Counted from the first letter of the stretch, positions 48,625 to 58,275 are shown. The stretch: DNA of 64,000 bases from Crystallibacter degradans (GCF_012952295.1 NZ_JABBCH010000015.1:29068-93067); one strand, 5' to 3'. Numbers and translations are program-made. The notes: a model not told the origin generated them from the letters alone.

Positions 48625-49196
48625 CGTCTGCTCTCACCATCGCTGTCATGTACGTGTGGAATCTTCGTCTCCTCTTCCAATGCCTGGGCTCCCTTGCGGA
48701 CTGAATCCGGAACGGCCACAGGACTCCCCACGTCCCGTCCAAGCGCGCGTTGCATGTCCAGCGCCTGCTGGAGTATTTCGACTGCTGCAACCTGATCAAC
48801 AACTTTACGATGTTCACGGCTGCTCATGCCAGCGCTGTGAAGAGTACGATGCGCCGAGACTGTAGTCAAACGCTCGTCGATCAGGTTGACCGAAACCGCC
48901 AGGTCCGCATCCGCCAGTGCCTGTGCCAGCACGTCCGCGTACTCCCGTGCCATCTGGGTGGAAGCAGATTCTCCGCCCTTCATCGTGCGCGGAAGGCCGA
49001 CGAAGATCTGCACTGCGGAACGCTCGGCGGCCTCCCTCACCAACACGCGAATGTCGCTGTTCTTCTTGGCATCGCGCTTCAAGGTTCGGATCGGGGTCGC
49101 GAGGATGCCACCGGGATCGGAGCCAGCCAGACCTACCCGAGCCAGTCCGACATCGACCCCGAGTTTTGTTCCGGCTGGCGCCGCTGCATTGGACAC
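48621..49196 (-). CDS. ruvX: Putative pre-16S rRNA nuclease RuvX/YqgF
   Basis: This 191-residue RNase H-like protein has the acidic active site motif LGVDVGLARVGLAGSD (first Asp), the middle FVGLPRTMKGGES and the final LIDERLTTVSA. The family was first called a Holliday junction resolvase, while later work shows a role in pre-16S rRNA 5'-end processing. It sits between alaS and mltG in the usual actinobacterial order. Confidence 0.95.
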   Translation of the reverse strand: MSNAAAPAGTKLGVDVGLARVGLAGSDPGGILATPIRTLKRDAKKNSDIRVLVREAAERSAVQIFVGLPRTMKGGESASTQMAREYADVLAQALADADLAVSVNLIDERLTTVSAHRTLHSAGMSSREHRKVVDQVAAVEILQQALDMQRALGRDVGSPVAVPDSVRKGAQALEEETKIPHVHDSDGESRR

Positions 49197-49205
49197 GGGC
49201 GGTCC

Positions 49206-51887
49206 TTAGCCCCGGTTTGCCACGGCATTGACGACGGCGGTGATCGCCTCATCAATTTTCGTTACGTCCGTGCCGCCGCCTTGGGCGACATCGTCCTTGC
49301 CACCGCCGCCGCCGCCGAGTACACCGGCAGCAGTCTTGACCAGCGCACCGGCCTTGACGCCTGCGGCGCGGGCTGCGTCGTTGGTTGCCACGAGAATCAG
49401 CGGGCGACCGTTCGCCACGCCCGTCATGGCGACGGCCGCCGGGTCTGAGCCGAGCCGTGCACGCAGGTCCAGAGCGAGGGACCGCAGGTCATCCGCTCCG
49501 CCTAGCTCGCCGGCATGGTGTGCCAGCAGGCGTACGCCGGCAACATCCTTGGCCTTTTCCACCAGGGAGGCAGCCGAGGCGGCCAGTTGTTCCTTGCGCA
49601 GCCGGTCCAGTTCCTTCTCGGCAGCCTTGAGCTTGGCCAGGGTGGCAGCGATACGGTCCGGCAGCTGCGGACCCGGCACCTTGAGCATCTCCGAGAGTTC
49701 GGTGACCAGGGCGCGCTCGGCAGCCAGGTGGCGGAAGGCCTCCATGCCCACGAACGCCTCCACACGGCGGTTGCCGGACCCCACCGACTGCTCGCCGAGC
49801 AGCGTCAGACTGCCGACCTCCGCGGTGGCATCCACATGGGTACCGCCGCACAGCTCACGCGACCACGCGCCGTCGATCTCCACTACGCGGACCTTGTCCC
49901 CGTAGGCTTCGCCGAACAACGCCATTGCGCCGAGCGCCTTGGCATCGGCCAGGCTCATGATCTTCGTCTCAACCTGGTAATTGTTACGGATGGCCAGGTT
50001 GGAGACTTCCTCGATTTCCGACTTGGCCGCGGCACTGATGCCTTCGCCCCAGGAGAAGTCGAACCGCAGGTAGCCTGCCTTATTGAAGGAGCCTCGCTGC
50101 AGCGCCTCCGGGCCAAGGATCTGGTGCAGGGCAGCGTGGATGATGTGCGTGCCGGAGTGGGCCTGTTCGCCCGCCTGTCTGCGCTGCTGGTCCACGGCAG
50201 CAAGTACCTTCGCATCCGAAGGGATCTCGCCCTCGCGGACAATGGCCTTGTGGACGCTGAGTCCCTTGACCGGGCGCTGGACGTCGAGTACCTCAACCAC
50301 AAAACCGTCGCCGGTGATGAGTCCGACATCGGCGGCCTGGCCGCCCGCTTCGGCATAGAACGGCGTTTCGTTCAGGACCAGTTCGATTTCCTCGCCCTGG
50401 CTGGCGAAACCGACGGTGGCTCCGCCGCTGACGATGCCGCGCACGGCGGACTCGGTGGTCAGCTCTTCGTAGCCGGTGAACACGGTCTCGCCGGCGGCCA
50501 GCAGTTCGTTGAAGACGCGGACATCTGCATGGCCGAGCTTCTTGCCCCGCGCGTCGGCCTGGGCACGCTCGCGCTGCTCGGTCATCAGGCTGCGGAAGCC
50601 GGTCTCGTCAACCTTGAGCCCGGCTTCCTCGGCCATTTCCAGCGTCAGATCGATCGGGAAACCGTAGGTGTCGTGCAGGCTGAAGGCGTCTTCGCCCGAG
50701 AGCGGCTTGCCGGCTGCCTTTGACTCCTTGACTGCTTCCTCAAGGCGTGCGGTGCCGGAGGCGATGGTGCGCAGGAAGGCCTTTTCCTCGGCGTACGCGA
50801 TGCGGCTGATCCGCTCGAAGTCGGTGTCGACAACGGGGTACGTCCCCTTCATCGCGTCCCGGGAGACAGGCAGCAGCTCCGGCAGGCAGGCCTGCTCAAC
50901 GCCCAGCAGGCGCATGGCGCGGACTGCGCGGCGGATCAGTCGGCGCAGTACGTAGCCGCGGCCCTCGTTGGAGGGGGTCACGCCGTCGGAAATCAGCATC
51001 AGGGCCGAGCGGATGTGGTCGGCCACCACGCGGAGCCGAACGTCGTCGGTGTGGTGCGGGTCCTCGTCGGTCTCGGCGCTGGTGTATTCCTTGCCCGCGA
51101 GCTCCGCGGCCTTGTCCAGTACGGGGCGGACCTGGTCCGTCTCGTACATGTTCTCCACGCCCTGGAGGATCATGGCAAGGCGCTCCATGCCCAGCCCGGT
51201 GTCGATGTTCTTCTTCGGCAGCTCGCCAAGGATCTCGAAGTCTTCCTTGCCGATGCCTTCGCCGCGCTGGTACTGCATGAAGACCAGGTTCCAGATCTCG
51301 ATGTAGCGCGTCTCGTCGGCGATGGGTCCGCCCTCGATCCCGTATTCGGGGCCGCGGTCGTAGAAGATTTCGGAGCAGGGGCCGGCCGGGCCGGGCTGGC
51401 CGGTGGACCAGTAGTTGTCCTTCTTGCCGGACTTCTGGATCCGCTCGACGGGCACGCCGATCTTGTCGCGCCAGATCTGCAGCGCCTCGTCATCGTCCTG
51501 GTAGACAGTGATCCAGAGCCGCTCGGCGGGCAGGCCGTATCCGCCGTCCTCCACGGGAGAGGTCAGCAGCTCCCACGCCATCGTGATGGCGCCTTCCTTG
51601 AAGTAGTCGCCGAAGGAAAAGTTGCCGCACATTTGGAAGAAGGTGCCGTGCCGGACCGTCTTGCCGACTTCTTCGATGTCGGCGGTGCGGATGCACTTCT
51701 GGACGCTCGTGGCGCGGTTGAACGGCGGGGTCTCACGGGCGGTGAGGTACGGAATGAACGGCACCATGCCCGCTACGGTGAACAGCAGCGAGGGGTCCGG
51801 CGACACCAGCGACGCCGAGGGCACCACGGTATGTCCCTTTTTCTCGAAGAAGTCGAGCCAGCGGCGAACGATCTCATGGGACTTCAT
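49206..51887 (-). CDS. alaS: Alanyl-tRNA synthetase
   Basis: This 893-residue class II synthetase has the N-terminal catalytic domain (RRWLDFFEKKGHTVVPSASLVSPDPSLLFTVAGM), the tRNA-recognition region, the editing domain with HSGTHIIHAALHQILG and RELCGGTHVDATAEVG (zinc site), and a C-Ala domain with glycine-rich GVLGGGGGGKDDVAQGGG. The ATG at 51887 has GGAAGGG 13 bases upstream, farther than usual. A hairpin with a U tract lies just upstream in its leader. Confidence 0.98.
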   Translation of the reverse strand: MKSHEIVRRWLDFFEKKGHTVVPSASLVSPDPSLLFTVAGMVPFIPYLTARETPPFNRATSVQKCIRTADIEEVGKTVRHGTFFQMCGNFSFGDYFKEGAITMAWELLTSPVEDGGYGLPAERLWITVYQDDDEALQIWRDKIGVPVERIQKSGKKDNYWSTGQPGPAGPCSEIFYDRGPEYGIEGGPIADETRYIEIWNLVFMQYQRGEGIGKEDFEILGELPKKNIDTGLGMERLAMILQGVENMYETDQVRPVLDKAAELAGKEYTSAETDEDPHHTDDVRLRVVADHIRSALMLISDGVTPSNEGRGYVLRRLIRRAVRAMRLLGVEQACLPELLPVSRDAMKGTYPVVDTDFERISRIAYAEEKAFLRTIASGTARLEEAVKESKAAGKPLSGEDAFSLHDTYGFPIDLTLEMAEEAGLKVDETGFRSLMTEQRERAQADARGKKLGHADVRVFNELLAAGETVFTGYEELTTESAVRGIVSGGATVGFASQGEEIELVLNETPFYAEAGGQAADVGLITGDGFVVEVLDVQRPVKGLSVHKAIVREGEIPSDAKVLAAVDQQRRQAGEQAHSGTHIIHAALHQILGPEALQRGSFNKAGYLRFDFSWGEGISAAAKSEIEEVSNLAIRNNYQVETKIMSLADAKALGAMALFGEAYGDKVRVVEIDGAWSRELCGGTHVDATAEVGSLTLLGEQSVGSGNRRVEAFVGMEAFRHLAAERALVTELSEMLKVPGPQLPDRIAATLAKLKAAEKELDRLRKEQLAASAASLVEKAKDVAGVRLLAHHAGELGGADDLRSLALDLRARLGSDPAAVAMTGVANGRPLILVATNDAARAAGVKAGALVKTAAGVLGGGGGGKDDVAQGGGTDVTKIDEAITAVVNAVANRG

Positions 51888-51914
51888 GGTGCCTAAATAC
51901 CCTTCCGGTGAAAC

Positions 51915-51952
51915 AAAAATGCGGCGCTGCTTCCCAAAAGCGGGAATGCGCC
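51915..51952 (-). terminator. Hairpin with U tract upstream of alaS
   Basis: On the minus strand GGCGC-A-TTCCC and GGGAA-GCA-GCGCC form a stem with an asymmetric internal loop around GCTTTT, followed by GCATTTTTG. It would end the rpsD-DUF948-DUF6167 transcript nine bases after the last stop, or it could work as an attenuator in an alaS leader. Confidence 0.55.
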
Positions 51953-51961
51953 TAGGAAAAT

Positions 51962-52195
51962 CTAGCGGGTGTTGACGTGATCTGCGGAATCGATTCCCAG
52001 GGCGGCGCGCAGATCCGCTTCACGTTCGGTCATGCCGGTGCGGAATGTGTGGGTGAAATCCGCAACGCTGTCCGCCAGGGACGCGACCGCGCGGTTGAGC
52101 CCTTCGGGGCCGAAGGTCTGCTTGGTCGCGGAGATCTTGCGGACCGCCAGGACGCCGATGGCGATTCCGGCGCCCATCCAAATAAGCCGTTTCAT
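51962..52195 (-). CDS. Small membrane protein, DUF6167-like
   Basis: This 77-residue protein has one N-terminal membrane segment (RLIWMGAGIAIGVLAV) and a soluble helix with the ending FRTGMTEREADLRAALGID, resembling the DUF6167 family found beside alaS in other actinobacteria. It follows the DUF948 gene with an 18-base gap. Function unknown. Confidence 0.78.
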   Translation of the reverse strand: MKRLIWMGAGIAIGVLAVRKISATKQTFGPEGLNRAVASLADSVADFTHTFRTGMTEREADLRAALGIDSADHVNTR

Positions 52196-52213
52196 CTGTT
52201 TCCTCCCTCAGCC

Positions 52214-52603
52214 TTAACGGCTGCGACGGCCTTTGCCCTCGGTAGTTCTGCCGGACTGGCCGCGCGAGTTGAATGCGGTGCGCACGCCGTAGGAAAAGGC
52301 TGCCACCTTGATCAGCGGCGAGCCGATCGTCGCGGCGACCAATGAGGACAGCGCGGAGACATTGGCAGAGGCGTCCGAGACGTTGGACGAGATGCCGTCC
52401 ACCTTCCGCAGCTGCTCGTTGGTGGTGGTCACCGTGGTAGTCACTTCATCGATCAGCGGCGTGGTGCCGTCGCTGATGGAGCGGATGGCTACCCGAAGTT
52501 CGTCAAAGACTTTCCCCAGCTTCCATACCGGTATGGCCAGCAGGGCCACCAGCACCGCGAAAACGCCCGCAGCGATGAGACCGGCGATATCTCCACCTGA
52601 CAT
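52214..52603 (-). CDS. DUF948 domain-containing membrane protein
   Basis: This 129-residue protein starts with one membrane helix (DIAGLIAAGVFAVLVALLAIPVWKLGKV), then a helical domain with VDEVTTTVTTTNEQLRKVDGIS-like heptad content and the conserved GSPLIKVAAFSYGVRTAF. The ATG at 52603 has AAGGAG nine bases upstream; a longer reading frame upstream would be unlikely. Its constant position between rpsD and alaS in actinobacteria suggests an envelope role, not shown. Confidence 0.86.
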   Translation of the reverse strand: MSGGDIAGLIAAGVFAVLVALLAIPVWKLGKVFDELRVAIRSISDGTTPLIDEVTTTVTTTNEQLRKVDGISSNVSDASANVSALSSLVAATIGSPLIKVAAFSYGVRTAFNSRGQSGRTTEGKGRRSR

Positions 52604-52716
52604 GGGAGGGAACTCCTTTGTTTGGCATAATTTCAAACCCACCCGCGGGCGGATCCAGCTAACGACGACGGCGCCTGGCACTCGTTGCTTTCGGCGCACC
52701 TGTAAGTACATTACCT

Positions 52717-52754
52717 ACTGAACAGCCCGCGGCGCGTGCCACGGGCTGTTCAGT
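52717..52754. terminator. Hairpin after rpsD
   Basis: ACTGAACAGCCCG and its perfect complement form a 13-bp stem around a 12-base GC-rich loop, 74 bases beyond the rpsD stop. Neither side has a clear U tract, so it may be a weak terminator or an RNA-stabilizing 3' end. Confidence 0.55.
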
Positions 52755-52827
52755 GAGGTTTCCGCCCAAGAGCGGTATGCAGTTTTACGCTGCCCAACTT
52801 CCAGGGAGGATTAACTCCCGGAAAGGT

Positions 52828-53454
52828 TTAGCGTGCGTAGTATTCAACCACCAGCTGCTCTTCGCAGGTTACGGGAACCTCGGAACGCTTGGGGCGGCGG
52901 ACCAGGCGGGCCTGGAGCTTCTCCAACGTAACGTCAAGGTAGGCCGGAACGTTCGGCAGAACGTCGCGGTGTGCGCCGGCTGCTGCAACCTGGAACGGCG
53001 GCATCTTCTCGGAGCGCTCGTGGACGTGCACCAGCTGGCCTTCGGAAACGCGGAAGGACGGACGGTCCACGCGCTTGCCGTCAACCATGATGTGGCGGTG
53101 CACAACCAGCTGGCGGGCCTGGGCGATGGTGCGGGCGAAGCCTGCACGCAGAACCAGGGCGTCAAGACGCATTTCCAGCAGCTCGATCAGGTTTTCACCG
53201 GTCAGACCGGCGGTGTTGCGGGCCTCTTCGAAGACACGGGTCATCTGTGCTTCGCGGATGCCGTACTGGGCACGCAGACGCTGCTTTTCGCGCAGACGTA
53301 CGGCGTAGTCGCTGTCCTGCTTGCGACGGGCACGGCCGTGCTGGCCGGGACCGTACGGACGGCGCTCCATGTACTTTTCGGCCTTGGGGGTCAGGGCAAT
53401 ACCAAGGGCACGCGAAATGCGGACCTTGCGGCGGGCTCGTGTGTTGTTAGCCAC
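52828..53454 (-). CDS. rpsD: 30S ribosomal protein S4
   Basis: S4 nucleates 30S assembly on 16S rRNA. The 208-residue product has NTRARRKVRISRALG at the N-terminus, RRPYGPGQHGRARRKQDSDYAVRLREKQRLR, and the S4 RNA-binding domain with RLDALVLRAGFARTIAQARQLVVHRHIMVDGKRVD. GTG at 53454 was chosen because it gives the family N-terminus and GGAAGGA is just upstream. No zinc cysteines are present, so it is the C-minus form. Confidence 0.97.
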   Translation of the reverse strand: MANNTRARRKVRISRALGIALTPKAEKYMERRPYGPGQHGRARRKQDSDYAVRLREKQRLRAQYGIREAQMTRVFEEARNTAGLTGENLIELLEMRLDALVLRAGFARTIAQARQLVVHRHIMVDGKRVDRPSFRVSEGQLVHVHERSEKMPPFQVAAAGAHRDVLPNVPAYLDVTLEKLQARLVRRPKRSEVPVTCEEQLVVEYYAR

Positions 53455-53683
53455 GATGTCCTTCCAATTCATGCGGTGAGGTGATGTTGCTGGCCTCCAT
53501 GTGTGGAGAGCGTTGGTCAACCGCTGCCTTCAGCTACAGTCCGGCTTGCTCCCATGCACGCGTGCGCCCCCGCGAACACAACGGATTTCCCACAAGAAAC
53601 CGTGCACGTACAGGAGTGTTTGCGGCACCGAAGAGTCGGCTTGCCAGTCAGCGCACAATTCTAGCACCTATCCGGGTTCGGAT

Positions 53684-53689
53684 TAGAGT
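53684..53689 (+). promoter_or_regulatory. Candidate -10 box for leaderless dtd
   Basis: TAGAGT ends six bases before the dtd ATG at 53696, so the transcript should begin at or near the start codon. No Shine-Dalgarno is seen. The same hexamer precedes the aldo/keto reductase gene at a similar distance. Confidence 0.45.
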
Positions 53690-53695
53690 TATCGG

Positions 53696-54148
53696 ATGCG
53701 AGCCATTCTTCAACGGGTCAGCCGGGCCAGCGTCAGCGTGGACGGACAGGTAGTCGGAGCCATCGACGGTCCCGGCCTGCTGGTGCTCGCCGGCGCCACC
53801 CACACCGACACTCCCGCCGACGCCGAGGTGCTGGCCGAGAAGATGTGGCGGCTGAGGATTCTCGACGGCGAAAAATCCTGTGCCGACGTCGACGCGCCGC
53901 TGTTGGTAGTCAGCCAGTTCACGTTGTACGCCGATACCCGCCGGGGACGCCGGCCTTCCTGGTCGGCTGCGGCGCCCGGGGACGTCAGCGAGCCGCTGCT
54001 TGAGAGCCTGGTCGAGCAGTTGCGCGGACTCGGCGCCACCGTGGAAACGGGCATCTTTGGCGCGATGATGGAAGTTTCGCTGGTCAACGACGGCCCCTTC
54101 ACCATCAGCCTGGACACCGCGGACTTTGCCAAGCCGCGCCGCGGCTGA
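53696..54148 (+). CDS. dtd: D-aminoacyl-tRNA deacylase
   Basis: Dtd hydrolyses D-amino acids (and glycine on tRNA-Ala) from mischarged tRNAs. The 150-residue product has [18 protein letters not shown], the active-site [17 protein letters not shown] and the C-terminal [14 protein letters not shown], corresponding to the cross-subunit Gly-cisPro motif region (here GPF rather than the common GPV). It is convergent with rarA with a 30-bp gap. Confidence 0.95.
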   Translation: MRAILQRVSRASVSVDGQVVGAIDGPGLLVLAGATHTDTPADAEVLAEKMWRLRILDGEKSCADVDAPLLVVSQFTLYADTRRGRRPSWSAAAPGDVSEPLLESLVEQLRGLGATVETGIFGAMMEVSLVNDGPFTISLDTADFAKPRRG

Positions 54149-54178
54149 ACTGCGTACGGAAGCCGGCATCCGCCGTCG

Positions 54179-55600
54179 TTATTCGCCGCGGATGATTTTG
54201 CGCAGCCGTTCCAACCGTGCCGAAATCTCGCGTTCGACGCCGTTGCCGGTGGGCTGGTAGTAATTCCTGCCGACCAGATCGTCCGGCGGATACTGCTGCT
54301 GGGCAATCCCATGCGGGGCATCGTGTGAATAGATGTAGCCCTTGCCGTGGCCCAGCTGCTGTGCGCCGCGGTAGTGCGCGTCCCGCAGGTGGGCCGGAAC
54401 ACCCTGTCCGCGGCCGGCGCGGACATCGGCGACGGCCGCGTTGATCGCATCGTGCGAGGCGGGTGATTTCGGCGCGGTGGCGATGTGCACCACAGCCTGC
54501 GCAAGAACCAGCTGGGCTTCGGGCATCCCGATCAGCTGCACCGCCTGGGCTGCCGCCACCGCCGTCTGCAGCGCGGACGGATCCGCCATCCCCACATCCT
54601 CGGAGGCGGCGATCACGATCCGGCGGGCGACAAAGCGGGGGTCCTCCCCCGCCTCGAGCATCCGCGCCATATAGTGCAGCGCGGCGTCCACATCGGAGCC
54701 GCGCATCGACTTGATGAAGGCGCTGGCAATGTCGTAATGCTGGTCCCCGGCACGGTCATAGCGCAGCGCCGCGCGGTCCATGGCCCGCTCGGCGTGCGAC
54801 AGCTCTACGCGGACCGGGCCGTCCTCGCCGGGGTTTTCCGCCTCGCCCCAGGCCACGCCCGCGGCCGCCTCCAGGGCCGTCAGGCCGCGGCGTGCGTCTC
54901 CGGCGGCCAGCCTGACCAGGTGTTCCAGCGCCTCGTCGCTGACCTCTACCCGGCCCGCCAGACCGCGCTCGTCCGTTACGGCCCGCTGGAGCAGCCCCGC
55001 GATGTCCTCCGTGGTCAGCGGTTTGAGCGTCAGCAGCAGCGACCGGGACAGCAGCGGCGAAACAACGGAGAAGGACGGGTTTTCGGTGGTGGCGGCAACC
55101 AGCACCACCCAGCGGTTCTCGACGCCGGGCAGCAGCGCATCCTGCTGGGCCTTGTTGAAACGGTGGATCTCGTCCAGGAACAGCACGGTGGTGGTCCGGT
55201 GCAGGTCTCGGGCCGTCAGCGCCTCGTCCATCACCCGGCGGACATCCTTGACGCCGGCGGTGATGGCGGAGAGTTCCACGAATTTCCGGCCCGGCCCCCT
55301 GGCAATGACATGCGCCAGCGTGGTCTTGCCGGTGCCGGGAGGCCCCCAGAGCATCAGTGAGGAGGGGCCCGCAGGGCCGGTTGCTTGTCCACCGGCAGCC
55401 AGCAGCCGCAGCGGCGAGCCCGGCTGGAGCAGATGCTGCTGGCCCACCACCTCGTCCACGGTCCGGGGACGCATCCGCACCGCGAGAGGGCTGCGGGGCC
55501 GTTCGATGCCGCCCGCGCCACGTCCGGAACTGCCGCCGGAACCGGTTTCTTCGTCCCGCTCATCTTCCGTGTCGCTGCCGGCACTGAACAAATCACTCAC
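54179..55600 (-). CDS. rarA: Replication-associated recombination protein A (RarA/MgsA), AAA+ ATPase
   Basis: RarA acts at stalled replication forks. The 473-residue product has an acidic and Gly-rich N-terminus, then [21 protein letters not shown], Walker [14 protein letters not shown], Walker [23 protein letters not shown], sensor [15 protein letters not shown] and the C-terminal tetramerization domain ([35 protein letters not shown]). GTG at 55600 was chosen; a longer start at 55639 would overlap the divergent acVLRF1 gene. A TAGCCT box ends seven bases before this GTG. Confidence 0.93.
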   Translation of the reverse strand: MSDLFSAGSDTEDERDEETGSGGSSGRGAGGIERPRSPLAVRMRPRTVDEVVGQQHLLQPGSPLRLLAAGGQATGPAGPSSLMLWGPPGTGKTTLAHVIARGPGRKFVELSAITAGVKDVRRVMDEALTARDLHRTTTVLFLDEIHRFNKAQQDALLPGVENRWVVLVAATTENPSFSVVSPLLSRSLLLTLKPLTTEDIAGLLQRAVTDERGLAGRVEVSDEALEHLVRLAAGDARRGLTALEAAAGVAWGEAENPGEDGPVRVELSHAERAMDRAALRYDRAGDQHYDIASAFIKSMRGSDVDAALHYMARMLEAGEDPRFVARRIVIAASEDVGMADPSALQTAVAAAQAVQLIGMPEAQLVLAQAVVHIATAPKSPASHDAINAAVADVRAGRGQGVPAHLRDAHYRGAQQLGHGKGYIYSHDAPHGIAQQQYPPDDLVGRNYYQPTGNGVEREISARLERLRKIIRGE

Positions 55601-55619
55601 ACTGCCTAGGCTATCGCTT
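55601..55619. promoter_or_regulatory. Overlapping divergent -10 boxes between rarA and acVLRF1
   Basis: In 19 bases the plus strand carries TAGGCT (55607-55612), seven bases before the ATG at 55620, and the minus strand carries TAGCCT (55613-55608), seven bases before the GTG at 55600. The two boxes overlap in a near-palindromic core. Both transcripts would be leaderless, and each -35 would lie inside the other gene. Confidence 0.45.
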
Positions 55620-56291
55620 ATGGCACGGACCAAGACCATCTACCTGCCGCCAGGCCGCCTCCGGGCCTGGGCGGACAAATTCGCCGCCGACCACGGCGAG
55701 CCCCTGTGTGAGGTCAACAGCGCCTGGCTGGGTCCCGGCGTCGTTCTTTCGTGCCCTGACGGCTTTAGTGTCCGGCTCTGCCTGCCGTGGGACCAGCTGA
55801 CCCCGGAGCTGAGCGCGGACGCGTGGGCGGAGCAGCTTGCCGCCGCTGCGGCGGACATCGGAACCTGCGGGCTGATCCTGCTGCGCCGCGGCGGCTACAG
55901 CGTTGGTACGTCCGAGCAGGGGCAGCTGAACTGGTCTAAGTCCGGCACCCGGTACGTTCAGTCGCGCACTGCCGCCGGAGGCCGGTCGCAGCAGCGTTAC
56001 GCCCGCAGGCGCTCCAACCAGGCAGACACGCTGGTGCTGACCGCAACCGAGTACGTGGTTGGCCACTTCCCCGCAGCCAAACCGGCGTGCCTGGCCACCG
56101 GCGGCGACAGGGACATGCTGCGCCAGCTGCGGGCCGATGGACGGCTGGCCGGTCTCGCGGCGCTGCCGGAGACGCACCTCGAGCTGAATACTGATCCGCG
56201 GCAGCGGCAGCTCACTGAGATCGCGCGGGAGCTGGCGGGCATCAAGGCAGTCATCACGTGGCCGGCTCCCGGCCTCAACGGCTCCCCTTGA
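55620..56291 (+). CDS. acVLRF1-type peptidyl-tRNA hydrolase (eRF1/Vms1-like)
   Basis: This 223-residue protein matches the actinobacterial VLRF1 family, a relative of eukaryotic Vms1 that releases stalled peptides from tRNA on split ribosomes. The catalytic loop is [15 protein letters not shown] (about 120-134), where a glutamine replaces the GGQ glutamine of release factors. The N-terminal part ([26 protein letters not shown]) and the C-terminal RNase H-like region are both present. Its start is 19 bp from rarA on the other strand. Its exact substrates are inferred from family work only. Confidence 0.85.
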   Translation: MARTKTIYLPPGRLRAWADKFAADHGEPLCEVNSAWLGPGVVLSCPDGFSVRLCLPWDQLTPELSADAWAEQLAAAAADIGTCGLILLRRGGYSVGTSEQGQLNWSKSGTRYVQSRTAAGGRSQQRYARRRSNQADTLVLTATEYVVGHFPAAKPACLATGGDRDMLRQLRADGRLAGLAALPETHLELNTDPRQRQLTEIARELAGIKAVITWPAPGLNGSP

Positions 56292-56314
56292 GGCGCGCCC
56301 GGTGCGAGGCCCGT

Positions 56315-56393
56315 AAAAACGAAGCGGCCGGTTAACGGACCGCGCCGCCCGGGCTGACCCCTGGGGGGGGCCGGCCGGACGGCGCGCTCCGTT
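56315..56393. terminator. Terminator after aspS
   Basis: AACGGACCGCGCCGCCC (56334-56350) pairs imperfectly with GGACGGCGCGCTCCGTT (56377-56393) around a 26-base GC-rich loop that includes eight G in a row. A run TTTTT on the minus strand (56319-56315) lies about 15 bases past the stem. It serves aspS and may also end the convergent acVLRF1 transcript. Confidence 0.55.
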
Positions 56394-56400
56394 ACGCAGG

Positions 56401-58275
56401 TCAACTTTGGACGCTGTCCTTTTCAGAGTGCTGGGCAGCGTCCTTCTGGCCGTCCTTGGAGGCTTCCTTGACCTGGGTGGCGTCCTTGGCCTGGGTGGCC
56501 TCCTTGGCGGCGTCCTTCGGCTTGGGCTTGAAGTCGATGCCGGCTTCCTTGCGCTGCTGCGGGGTGATCGGTGCGGGAGCGTCGGTCAGCGGGTCGTGGC
56601 CGCCGCCGGTCTTCGGGAAGGCGATGACGTCGCGGATGGAATCCGAGCCGGTCAGCAGCTGGACAACGCGGTCCCAGCCGAAGGCGATGCCGCCGTGCGG
56701 GGGCGCACCGTACTTGAAGCCCTCAAGCAGGAAGCCGAACTTGCTCTGGGCCTGCTCCTGGTCGATCCCCATGACGGCCAGGACGCGCTCCTGCACGTCC
56801 CGCTGGTGGATACGGATGGAGCCGCCGCCGAGTTCGTTGCCGTTGCAGACAATGTCGTAGGCGTAGGACAAGGCGTTCGCCGGGTCCTCATCGAACGTGT
56901 CCATGAACTCGGGCTTCGGCGAGGTGAAGGCGTGGTGCACGGCGGTCCAGGCGCCCGCGCCGACGGCCACGTCGCCGGATTCCACTGCTGCCGCGGCAGG
57001 TTCGAACAGCGGTGCGTCGACGATCCACACGAAGGCCCAGTCGCCGTCGTTAATCAAACCGGTGCGGTGGCCGATCTCCACGCGGGCGGCACCCAGCAGC
57101 GCACGCGCCGCGGACTTGTCGCCGGCGGCGAAGAAGACGCAGTCGCCGGGCTTGGCGCCCACGGCATCCGCGAGGCCGGCGCGCTCGGTGTCGGTGAGGT
57201 TCTTGGCTACCGGACCGCTCAGCGTGCCGTCTTCCTGGATCAGGACGTAGGCCAGGCCCTTGGCGCCGCGCTGCTTGGCCCATTCCTGCCACGCGTCCAG
57301 CGTGCGGCGGGCCTGGGAGGCGCCGCCGGGCATGACCACGGCACCGACGTACGGGGCCTGGAAGACGCGGAAGGTGGTGTCCTTGAAGAACTCCGTCAGC
57401 TCGGTCAGCTCCAGGCCGAACCGCAGGTCAGGCTTGTCGGAACCGTACTTCGCCATGGCGTCGGCGTAGGTCATGCGGCGGATCGGGGTAGGAATCTCGA
57501 CGTCGATCAGCTGCCACAGCGCCTTCACGATGCTCTCGCCCAGCGCAATGATGTCATCCTGCTCGACGAAGCTGGCCTCGATGTCCAGCTGGGTGAATTC
57601 CGGCTGGCGGTCGGCACGGAAGTCTTCGTCCCGGTAGCAGCGGGCAATCTGGTAGTACTTTTCGAACCCGCCCACCTGCAGCAGCTGCTTGAACAGCTGC
57701 GGCGACTGCGGCAGGGCGTACCAGGAGCCCGGATCCAGGCGCGCCGGCACCAGGAAGTCGCGGGCGCCCTCGGGGGTGGAACGGGTCAGGGTGGGGGTCT
57801 CGATCTCCACGAAACCGTCCTGGTGCAGCAGCTCGCGCGCCACCCGGTTGGCCTCCGAGCGCAGCCGCATGGCGGCCGCGGGGCCGGGACGTCGCAGGTC
57901 CAGGTAACGGTGCTTCAGGCGTGCTTCCTCGCCGACCTCGACGTGCTCGTCGATCTGGAACGGCAGCGGATCCGAAGTGCTGAGTACGACGACGGAATCG
58001 GCTATGACTTCGATCTCACCGGTGGCCAGGGCCGGGTTTTCGTTGCCTTCGGGCCGCTTCTCGACCGTGCCCTTGATCTGCAGCACAAATTCGTTGCGCA
58101 GGGCGTGGAAGACTTCCTCTTCGCGCACCACAACCTGGGCAATGCCGGAGGCATCACGCAGATCCAGGAATGCCACACCGCCGTGATCACGCCGGCGGGC
58201 CACCCAGCCGGCGAGGGTTACGGTCTGTCCAATGTGCTCAGCCCTCAGCGAGCCGAGGTCATGTGTGCGCAGCAC
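56401..58275 (-). CDS. aspS: Aspartyl-tRNA synthetase with lysine/alanine-rich C-terminal tail
   Basis: This 624-residue class II synthetase has the OB anticodon domain ([24 protein letters not shown]), the catalytic motifs (motif 1 to 3 including [19 protein letters not shown] and [17 protein letters not shown]) and the bacterial GAD insert. The family ends at about residue 585 ([12 protein letters not shown]); here roughly 40 further residues follow, rich in Lys, Ala, Asp, Glu and Gln and built partly from tandem repeats ([12 protein letters not shown]). The tail may be disordered. Whether the enzyme also charges tRNA-Asn was not determined. It is monocistronic. Confidence 0.97.
   Translation of the reverse strand: MLRTHDLGSLRAEHIGQTVTLAGWVARRRDHGGVAFLDLRDASGIAQVVVREEEVFHALRNEFVLQIKGTVEKRPEGNENPALATGEIEVIADSVVVLSTSDPLPFQIDEHVEVGEEARLKHRYLDLRRPGPAAAMRLRSEANRVARELLHQDGFVEIETPTLTRSTPEGARDFLVPARLDPGSWYALPQSPQLFKQLLQVGGFEKYYQIARCYRDEDFRADRQPEFTQLDIEASFVEQDDIIALGESIVKALWQLIDVEIPTPIRRMTYADAMAKYGSDKPDLRFGLELTELTEFFKDTTFRVFQAPYVGAVVMPGGASQARRTLDAWQEWAKQRGAKGLAYVLIQEDGTLSGPVAKNLTDTERAGLADAVGAKPGDCVFFAAGDKSAARALLGAARVEIGHRTGLINDGDWAFVWIVDAPLFEPAAAAVESGDVAVGAGAWTAVHHAFTSPKPEFMDTFDEDPANALSYAYDIVCNGNELGGGSIRIHQRDVQERVLAVMGIDQEQAQSKFGFLLEGFKYGAPPHGGIAFGWDRVVQLLTGSDSIRDVIAFPKTGGGHDPLTDAPAPITPQQRKEAGIDFKPKPKDAAKEATQAKDATQVKEASKDGQKDAAQHSEKDSVQS
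56473..56508. repeat. 18-bp tandem repeat in the aspS 3' end
   Basis: CTGGGTGGCGTCCTTGGC and CTGGGTGGCCTCCTTGGC stand side by side with one difference. On the coding strand they encode AK(D/E)ATQ. They form part of the extra C-terminal tail of AspRS. Confidence 0.85.
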
